Shown: piece by piece, positions 51,785-64,000 of the stretch
How the letters are laid out: every line of letters begins with the position of its first letter
Position numbering within the stretch: position 1 is the stretch's first letter
Assembly: GCA_020137815.1 (NCBI GenBank)
Contig: CM035357.1
Location: forward strand, 5,898,616 to 5,962,615
From: Hormiphora californensis
Taxonomy: Eukaryota; Ctenophora; Tentaculata; Cydippida; Pleurobrachiidae
DNA: 64,000 bases
Direction of reading: 5' to 3'
The notes under the pieces: model-generated
Told to the model about the DNA's origin: nothing
What the model saw: only the letters and a program-made list of their open reading frames with translations
The model's database searches: none
Made by a program: the position numbers and the translations under genes

Positions 51785-52648
51785 TCAAACTCTCATCCAT
51801 GGGTGCCAGTAGACAGCGGGCAGGCCAGGTCTGGATTTCTCATCGTGGGTCAGGAGTAGGGACAGGAAATCTCGGGAGGGTTGGTCCAGGGAGGGATTCA
51901 GGAAGGTGAGCCCCTGGGGTTTGTAGTTCTTGACATCCATGACTGTGTTAAAGGGGCAGTCACCGTTCAGCAGGCAGTAAGCGAGGCATCCAATGGCCCA
52001 GGTTGTGGAAGGGAGGGATCCGTGGGTTCCGGTGGCAAAGAACTCGGGAGGAAGGTAGACATCAGTTCCCTGGAATCGGTGGTACCGCTCAGCGAGGAGG
52101 GAGGCGGATCCAAAGTCGATCAGTTTGATCTGTCCAGTGGTAGGGTTGTAGAGGATGTTCTCGTCCTTTATATCACGGTGGTCGATCCCAACGGAGAAGA
52201 GGTAGCAGACGGTCTCGATCAGTTGTCGGATGATGTTCCTAGCATCAGCAGCAGACAGGGAATCGTGATGGTCAATGTAGGAGAAGAGATCCTCAAAACC
52301 AGCCACGTACTCCATTATCAGGATCCAGGAATCGGAGGGCTCATCAAAGTACATCTCCTCCAGGTTCAGGATGTTGGGGTGTTTCAGCTCCTCCCACAGA
52401 ATGATCTCATCAGGCAGGTCACAGTCACGGAGGGGGCAGTAGGTCTTCCTCTTGCACTTGGAGTCGGGGATCACCTTGGCAGCATGGAGAGAGCCATCCT
52501 CCTTGCTTTGGACGAGCATGACAGAACCGTAGCCTCCTTCGCCCAGGACTCGGATGGAGGTGTAGAGGTCAGAAACACAGGCGGTAGCAGGAGAACAGGC
52601 GGTGGTAACAGCAGCAGCAGTAGTGGTGGTGGTGGTAGAAGAAGACAT
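51785..52648 (-). CDS. PIM: Pim-like serine/threonine kinase, intronless
   Basis: 287 residues with a Ser/Thr/Ala-rich leader (about 27 residues) and one kinase domain. Glycine loop GEGGYGSV starts at 36, catalytic lysine HAAK at 58, HRDIKDEN at 157-164, KLIDFGSAS with DFG at 178-180, then GTDVYLPPEF and WAIGCLAYCLLNGDCPF. HRDIKDEN, LIDFGS and the substitution of the usual DxWSxG by TTWAIG are as in Pim kinases, which are constitutively active and regulated by abundance. All catalytic residues are present. Ends soon after HPWMRV. The intronless form may reflect retroposition; multicopy Pim-like genes occur in several invertebrates. Upstream there are repeated CCAAT boxes. Confidence 0.93.
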   Translation of the reverse strand: MSSSTTTTTTAAAVTTACSPATACVSDLYTSIRVLGEGGYGSVMLVQSKEDGSLHAAKVIPDSKCKRKTYCPLRDCDLPDEIILWEELKHPNILNLEEMYFDEPSDSWILIMEYVAGFEDLFSYIDHHDSLSAADARNIIRQLIETVCYLFSVGIDHRDIKDENILYNPTTGQIKLIDFGSASLLAERYHRFQGTDVYLPPEFFATGTHGSLPSTTWAIGCLAYCLLNGDCPFNTVMDVKNYKPQGLTFLNPSLDQPSRDFLSLLLTHDEKSRPGLPAVYWHPWMRV

Positions 52649-52684
52649 GTCGATTGTTTGATATTGGATGGAAAGTGCAGTTGG

Positions 52685-52692
52685 TACTTATA
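52685..52692 (-). promoter_or_regulatory. TATA-like box for the Pim-like kinase
   Basis: TATAAGTA on the minus strand about 37-44 bp before the ATG at 52648. It implies a very short leader if used. Confidence 0.4.
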
Positions 52693-52706
52693 CCCCAGCA
52701 GTACTG

Positions 52707-52983
52707 ATTGGGTTTGAACGCTTGTTAGGTGTAACGTGGGATAATCGGGGTGATTATCACCCCTCTCGCCCCATTATTACCCTCTCTCACGGCCCCTAAT
52801 TGGGCAGGGCACACTGATTGGGTATCTCACACAGTGCAGTAATTGGGTTCCCATGGGTCCTATCCTTGTAATTGGGTACGTCACACTGTGGGACACACAG
52901 TTTGTGGGAGAGATAGAGGGAGATCACATGACACTAATGGGCCGGCACCTGGGAAATCTGATTGGAGAGAGGCTGTAATTGGG
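52707..52983 (-). promoter_or_regulatory. Cluster of seven CCAAT boxes upstream of the kinase
   Basis: ATTGG(G/A) on the plus strand (CCAAT on the gene strand) at 52707, 52799, 52817, 52842, 52872, 52962 and 52978. The four central sites lie in a repeated context (ATTGGGTA, TCACAC(A/T)GTG). NF-Y-type sites at this density are uncommon by chance. Confidence 0.55.
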
Positions 52984-53467
52984 CTGATTAGATATGTCAT
53001 AACAAGCCATCCAGTCCATTATGGGAAACCCAATACGTCCAAGAAGATACTGAGTGGAAGGTCAAATGATATGGAGAGGGATCTGTCAGGCCAATGCTCT
53101 GAAAACAAGGGATCAAGGGGAATGTCGATTGTCGAATCTACGACATTGAGAGAGAGAGGGGGTGGGGGCCACAGGGGAATCCTTGGCCTTGGACCCATTC
53201 CCAGGCCAAGTGGGTGGGCTGGATTTGTGTCTAAGTTACTCCTTGGGCACGTCGCGCCCCCCATTTTCGCGCGCCCGTAGGGCGATCCCCTACGGGGCTT
53301 GCCTGCTTCGCAGGCAAAGTTACTCCCCATATCGACCCAATTTGTGAGTGCGCTTTACTTTTAGTGCATGACAGACATCCATTTTGTTTACTTTTTAGTA
53401 TGCTCAGATCTTGAAATGAGAATGACTGTCTTGCTCTGACAGCGGACAGCCATTTCCGCCAACCAAT
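52984..53467. other. Intergenic, no gene recognised
   Basis: Contains one GTCAG-N9-CTGA motif (53085) and a CG-rich patch at 53250-53325 with two short hairpins (CCCGTAGGG-type and GCCTGCTTCGCAGGC). Confidence 0.5.
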
Positions 53468-54029
53468 ACAGGGTGTGAACTGCATGTCGTGTTTGCTAGT
53501 CGCGAGCGCGCTTGCGAGACAAGCAAACACGTCAAGGTTCATTAACAAGCATGCTGCTCAGTCATTTTAGATTTAATACACAATGTAAGGATACCATGTA
53601 ATAGGTGAGACTCTTGCCGTCACCCTCGTTCAAGTCCCGTGAAAAACGGAGCAGTACACGCAAACTGATGCCCATTTTCCTCGCGTGACCCCGATTCAGC
53701 AGTTTGAGACACCAACTCTTTAGGGGGCCATATCTCAGGAACCAGACAAGATAGGAAAAATCGCCGTCTAACGAGGCGTACAGTTTTTAATCTAGTTTAC
53801 CACTGTACCGGCCGTTTCACTCTCCGACCTAAAACAAAAATCGCAACCCCACAAAACTTCAAAATAATGAAATTCGCATCTCGCATGTCGTGTTGCATGT
53901 CGTGTTGCATGTCGTGTCATGTTATTGACGCGCTCGCGTTCAACTCTCACACAGCAGCTGCAGAACATGGCGGGAAACATCGAGGAGTAGAGAGAGAGGG
54001 TCGGTGCCGAATCAAATATTTCTTGATCT

Positions 54030-55815
54030 TGATCTACTCCATCTCTCAGCTATCCTACCCCTCATCAACTCAATCTCTCAGCTACCCTACCCCTCATCTA
54101 CTCCATCTTTCAGCTACCCTACCCCTCATCTACTCCATCTTTCAGCTACCCTACCCCTTATCTAGTCCATCTCTCAGCTACCCTACTCCTCATCTACTCC
54201 ATCTCTCAGCTTCCCTATTAGGGAAGCATAGAGATGGAAACGATTAGGGGTAGGGAATCCCTATCCATAATCGTTTCCATCTCTATGCTTCCCTAGCCCT
54301 CATCAACTCCATCTTTCAGCTACCCTACCCCTAATCTAGTCCATCTCTCCGCTACCCTACTCCTCATCTACTCCATCTCTCAGCTACCCTACCTCCCATT
54401 TACTCCATCTCTCAGCTACCCTACCTCCCATTTACTCCATCTCTCAGCTTCCCTACCTCCCATTTACTCCATCTCTCAGCTTACCTACCTCCCATTTACT
54501 CCATATCTCAGCTTCCCTACCTCCCATTTACTCCATCTCTCAGCTTCCCTACCTGCCATTTACTCCATATCTCAGCTTCCCTACCTCCCATTTACTCCAT
54601 CTCTCAGCTACCCAACCTCCCATTTACTCCATCTCTCAGCTTCCCTACCTCCCATTTACTCCATCTTTCAGATACCCTACTTCCCATTTACTCCATCTCT
54701 CAGCTTACCTACCTCCCATTTACTCCATCTCTCAGCTTCCCTACCTCCCATTTACTCCATCTCTCAGCTTCCCTACCTCCCATTTACTCCATCTCTCAGC
54801 TACCCAACCTCCCATTCACTCCATCTATCAGCTACCCTACCTCCCATTTACTCCATCTCTCAGCTTCCCTACCTCCCATTTACTCCATCTCTCAGCTTAC
54901 CTACCTCCCATTTACTCCATATCTCAGCTTCCCTACCTGCCATTTACTCCATCTTTCAGATACCCTACTTCCCATTTACTCCATCTCTCAGCTTACCTAC
55001 CTCCCATTTACTCCATCTCTCAGCTTCCCTACCTCCCATTTACTCCATCTCTCAGCTTCCCTACCTCCCATTTACTCCATCTCTCAGCTACCCAACCTCC
55101 CATTCACTCCATCTATCAGCTACCCTACCTCCCATTTACTCCATCTCTCAGCTTCCCTACCTCCCATTTCCTCCATCTCTCAGCTTCCCTACCTCCCATT
55201 TACTCCATCTCTCAGCTTACCTACCTCCCATTTACTCCATATCTCAGCTTCCCTACCTGCCATTTACTCCATCTTTCAGATACCCTACCTCCCATTTACT
55301 CCATCTCTCAGCTTACCTACCTCCCATTTACTCCATCTCTCAGCTTCCCTACCTGCCATTTACTCCATCCCTCAGTTTCCCTACCTCCCATTTACTCCAT
55401 CCCTGCCTCCCATTTACTCCATCTCTCAGCTACCCTACCTCCCATTCACTCCATCTCTCAGCTACCCTACCACCCATTTACTCCATCTCTCAGCTTCCCT
55501 ACCTCCCATTTACTCCACCTCTCAGCTTCCCTACCTCCCATTTACTCCATCTCTCAGCTTCCCTACCTCCCATTTACTCCATCTCTCAACTTCCCTACCT
55601 CCCATTTACTCCATCTCTCAGCTACCCTACCTCCCATTTACTCCATCTCTCAGCTTCCCTACCTCCCATTTACTCCATCTTTCAGCTTCCCTACCTCCCA
55701 TTTACTCCATCGCTTACCTTCCCTACCTCCCATTTACTCCATCTCTCAGCTTCCCTACCTCCCATTTACTCCATCTCTCAGCTTCCCTACCTCCCATTTA
55801 CTCCATCTCTCATTT
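54030..55815 (+). repeat. 32-bp minisatellite, forward block
   Basis: Units of CTCCATCTCTCAG then CTTCCCTACCTCCCATTTA, with a related unit CTACCCTACCCCTCATCTA near the outer end. Interrupted near 54215-54295 by a short hairpin (GGAAGCATAGAGATGG mirrored). Confidence 0.93.
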
Positions 55816-55835
55816 ATCCTAACATTCCTACCCCT

Positions 55836-55930
55836 GAGAGATGGAGTAAATGGGAGGTAGGGAAGCTGAGAGATGGAGTAAATGGGAGGTAGGAAAGCTG
55901 AGAGATGGAGTAAATGGGTGGTAGGGCAGC
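55836..55930 (-). repeat. 32-bp minisatellite, short inverted block
   Basis: Three units in reverse orientation (GAGAGATGGAGTAAATGGGA), between two forward blocks. Confidence 0.9.
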
Positions 55931-56506
55931 TTCCCTACCTGCCATTTACTCCATCTTTCAGATACCCTACCTCCCATTTACTCCATCTCTCAGCTTACCT
56001 ACCTCCCATTTACTCCATCTCTCAGCTACCCAACCTCCCATTCACTCCATCTATCAGCTACCCTACCTCCCATTTACTCCATCCCTGCCTCCCATTTACT
56101 CCATCTCTCAGCTACCCTACCTCCCATTCACTCCATCTCTCAGCTACCCTACCACCCATATACTCCATCTCTCAGCTTCCCTACCTCCCATTTACTCCAT
56201 CTCTCAGCTTCCCTACCTCCCATTTACTCCATCTCTCAGCTTCCCTACCTCCCATTTACTCCATCTCTCAACTTCCCTACCTCCCATTTACTCCATCTCT
56301 CAGCTACCCTACCTCCCATTTACTCCATCTCTCAGCTTCCCTACCTCCCATTTACTCCATCTTTCAGCTTCCCTACCTCCCATTTACTCCATCGCTTACC
56401 TTCCCTACCTCCCATTTACTCCATCTCTCAGCTTCCCTACCTCCCATTTACTCCATCTCTCAGCTTCCCTACCTCCCATTTACTCCATCTCTCATTTATC
56501 CTAACA
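55931..56506 (+). repeat. 32-bp minisatellite, second forward block (duplicate)
   Basis: Repeats the unit order of about 55245-55830, including the marker variants ACTCCATCCCTGCCTCC, CATCGCTTACC and the terminal CATTTATCCTAACATTCC. A segmental duplication within the array, though a few internal units differ in number. Confidence 0.85.
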
Positions 56507-56515
56507 TTCCTACCC

Positions 56516-57950
56516 CTGAGAGATGGAGTAAATGGGAGGTAGGGAAGCTGAGAGATGGAGTAAATGGGAGGTAGGGAAGCTGAGAGATGGAGTAAATGGG
56601 AGGTAGGAAAGCTGAGAGATGGAGTAAATGGGTGGTAGGGTAGCTGAGAGATAGAGTAAATGGGAGGTAGGGAAGCTGAGGGATGGAGTAAATGGGAGGT
56701 AGGGAAGCTGAGAGATGGAGTAAATGGGAGGTAGGGTAGCGGAGAGATGGAGTAAATGGGAGGTAGGGAAGCTGAGAGATGGAGTAAATGGAAGGTAAGG
56801 TAGCTGAGAGATGGAGTAAATGGGAGGTAGGGAAGCTGAGAGATGGAGTAAATGGGAGGTAGGGTAGCTGAGAGATGGAGTAAATGGGAGGTAGGGAAGC
56901 TGAGAGATGGAGTAAATGGGAGGTAGGGTAGCTGAGAGATGGAGTAAATGAGAGGTAGGGAAGCTGAGAAATGGAGTAAATGGGAGGTAGGGTAGCTGAG
57001 AGATGGAGTAAATGGGAGGTAGGGAAGCTGAGGGATGGAGTAAATGGGAGGTAGGGAAGCTGAGAGATGGAGTAAATGGGAGGTAGGGAAGCTGAGAGAT
57101 GGAGTAAATGGGAGGTAGGTAAGCTGAGAGATGGAGTAAATGGGAGGTAGGGTATCTGAGAGATGGAGTAAATGGCAGGTAGGGAAGCTGAGATATGGAG
57201 TAAATGGGAGGTAGGAAAGCTGAGAGATGGAGTAAATGGGTGGTAGGGTAGCTGAGAGATGGAGTAAATGGGAGGTAGGGTAGCTGAGAGATGGAGTAAA
57301 TGGGAGGTAGGGAAGCTGAGAGATGGAGTAAATGGGAGGAAGGGAAGCTGAGAGATGGAGTAAATGGAAGGTAAGGTAGCTGAGAGATGGAGTAAATGGG
57401 AGGTAGGGAAGCTGAGAGATGGAGTAAATGGGAGGTAGGGTAGCTGAGAGATGGAGTAAATGGGAGGTAGGGAAGCTGAGAGATGGAGTAAATGGGAGGT
57501 AGGGTAGCTGAGAGATGGAGTACTAAATGAGAGGTAGGGAAGCTGAGAAATGGAGTAAATGGGAGGTAGGGAAGCTGAGAGATGGAGTAAATGGGAGGTA
57601 GGGTAGCTGAGAGATGGAGTACTAAATGAGAGGTAGGGAAGCTGAGAAATGGAGTAAATGGGAGGTAGGGAAGCTGAGAGATGGATCAAATGGGAGGTAG
57701 GGTAGCTGAGGGATGGAGTAAATGGGAGGTAGGGAAGCTGAGAGATGGAGTAAATGGGAGGTAGGGTAGCTGAGAGATGGAGTAAATGGGAGGTAGGGAA
57801 GCTGAGAGATGGAGTAAATGGGAGGTAGGGTAGCTGAGAGATGGAGTAAGTAAATGAGAGGTAGGGAAGCTGAGAAATGGAGTAAATGGGAGGTAGGGAA
57901 GCTGAGAGATGGATCAAATGGGAGGTAGGGTAGCTGAGGGATGGAGTAGA
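56516..57950 (-). repeat. 32-bp minisatellite, reverse block
   Basis: About 45 units in reverse orientation; mirror partner of the 54030-55815 block. A variant unit with an extra insertion (GAGTACTAAATGAGAGG, GAGTAAGTAAATGAGAG) recurs, showing internal amplification. Confidence 0.93.
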
Positions 57951-58805
57951 TTAGGGGTAGGGTAGCTGAAAGTTGATGAGGGCTAGGGAAGCACAGAGAT
58001 GGAAACGATTATGGATAGGGATTCCCTACCCCTAATCGTTTCCATCTCTATGCTTCCCTAATAGGGAAGCTGAGAGATGGAGTAGTTGAGGAGTAGGGTA
58101 GCTGAGAGATGGACTAGATAAGGGGTAGGGTAGCTGAAAGATGGAGTAGATGAGGGGTAGGGTAGCTGAAAGATGGAGTAGATGAGGGGTAGGGTAGCTG
58201 AGAGATCGAGTTGATGAGGGGTAGGATAGCTGAGAGATGGAGTAGATCAAGATCAAGAAATATTTGATTCGGCACCGACCCTCTACTCCTCGATGTTTCC
58301 CGCCATGTTCTGCAGCTGCTGTGTGAGAGTTGAACGCGAGCGCGTCAATAACATGACACGACATGCAACACGACATGCAAAACGACATGCGAGATGCGAA
58401 TTTCATTATTTTGAAGTTTTGTGGGGTTGCGATTTTTGTTTTAGGTCGGAGAGTGAAACGGCCGGTACAGTGGTAAACTAGATTAAAAACTGTACGCCTC
58501 GTTAGACGGTGATTTTTCCTATCTTGTCTGGTTCCTGAGATATGGCCCCCTAAAGAGTTGGTGTCTCAAACTGCTGAATCGGGGTCACGCGAGGAAAATG
58601 GGCATCAGTTTGCGTGTACTGCTCCGTTTTTCACGGGACTTGAACGAGGGTGACGGCAAGAGTCTCACCTATTACATGGTATCCTTACATTGTGTATTAA
58701 ATCTAAAATGACTGAGCAGCATGCTTGTTAATGAACCTTGACGTGTTTGCTTGTCTCGCAAGCGCGCTCGCGACTAGCAAACACGACATGCAGTTCACAA
58801 CCTGC

Positions 58806-59313
58806 AATAGTGTAGCTCGCACCAGACAAATCCTACATTCGCTCTGCTCAGAAATCTATAAAGTGAGACCATCGGGACCGGGAACAACCACAGAGCGAGT
58901 GTCTTGGTGTCTTGGCGCGAGCTATACAATAACAAATCAATAAACTCAGTTCTTTTTCAGTGTGAAGATTTGATTCTGAAAATGATACAGCTTTAAAAAT
59001 CTACACAAACAGGTAAAACATTCTCCTATACAACAACACGCAATCTCCTAAATGCGGTCTGGCGTCGCAAGATTCTATCTGTCTGAGCACGTGACAGTGT
59101 GCTCAGATCGGGTCGACGCCGCCAGGCAGCCTAAATGACTAAATTATTACCTAAAATATTATATAATTTGACAAGATAAAATCTTCTTCTTTCTCAATAT
59201 CATCTCTTTCTCAACTTGCCAGGCATCTTCTGACAACATCTGCAACTCAAAAAACATTAAAACACCTTCAAATCACAGCTTATCAACATCTAAAACTAAA
59301 CACTTCATATTGT
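58806..59313. other. Intergenic, no gene recognised
   Basis: Between the foldback element and the PFKFB stop. AT-rich with no repeats that I can place; AATAAA at 58939 is on the plus strand. Confidence 0.5.

Positions 59314-64000
<4,687 letters not shown>

Larger units (their letters stand above)
53468..58805. mobile_element. Large foldback element with inverted minisatellites
   Basis: Terminal arms: 53468-54290 is mirrored at about 57960-58805 with high identity, including GTGAACTGCATGTCGTGTTT at the outer end. The outer left terminus is ACAGGGTGTGAAC; the right is CAGGTTGTGAAC inverted. Inside lie minisatellite blocks in opposite orientation. No transposase-like ORF; long open frames in the arrays are repeat artefacts. 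About 5.3 kb in all. Confidence 0.88.

Noticed and set aside
55882-57917. Long frames of repeated FTPSLSYPTSHLLHLS type on both strands
   Set aside because: Artefacts of the 32-bp minisatellite, which is stop-free in several frames and inverted.

Overview
This window is nuclear DNA of an invertebrate metazoan. The genes have short GT-AG introns (mostly 70-300 nt), encode animal protein families, and are surrounded by non-LTR retrotransposons, foldback and MITE-like DNA elements and minisatellites. A sponge or similar early-branching animal would fit (compact genes, intronless Pim-like kinase), but that is inference and no marker here fixes the taxon. Exon models were built by hand from splice consensus, codon phase and remembered family signatures. 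No searches were run.

Layout. 0.3-19.6 kb, plus strand: 3' two-thirds of a neurobeachin-like (NBEAL) gene with PH-BEACH, BEACH and WD40 exons. One intron carries a 23-bp minisatellite interrupted by a 7.5-kb LINE. Another carries a foldback element and 19 tandem copies of a 3' splice site. A third carries an ORF1-only retroelement. 20.0-28.0 kb, minus strand: an LRCH gene (leucine-rich repeats plus calponin homology), TOMM7 and glucosamine-6-phosphate isomerase (GNPDA). 28-35 kb: a transposon graveyard with MITEs, telomere-like blocks and a LINE split by a second ORF1-only element. 35.6-40.4 kb, minus strand: an unrecognised secreted protein and an arylsulfatase A-like gene, separated by suspicious homopolymer-rich sequence. 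40.5-46 kb: LINE fragments, foldback/MITE elements and odd short-unit arrays. 46.2-50.6 kb, plus strand: DCAF7/WDR68. 51.8-52.6 kb, minus strand: a Pim-like kinase. 53.5-58.8 kb: a very large inverted-repeat element built on a 32-bp minisatellite. 59.3-64 kb, minus strand: PFKFB, bisphosphatase half and linker.

The genes are unrelated housekeeping or signalling genes and do not form a pathway. What unites the window is how its repeats relate to splice sites. Several tandem repeats in NBEAL, LRCH and PFKFB duplicate or abut a splice site, one transposon insertion duplicated a 5' splice site within its target-site duplication, and one minisatellite unit resembles a juxtaposed 3'/5' splice site. 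A second theme is single-base frame breaks in conserved exons (DCAF7, GNPDA twice, LRCH twice). These are more likely consensus errors than biology but need read-level checking.
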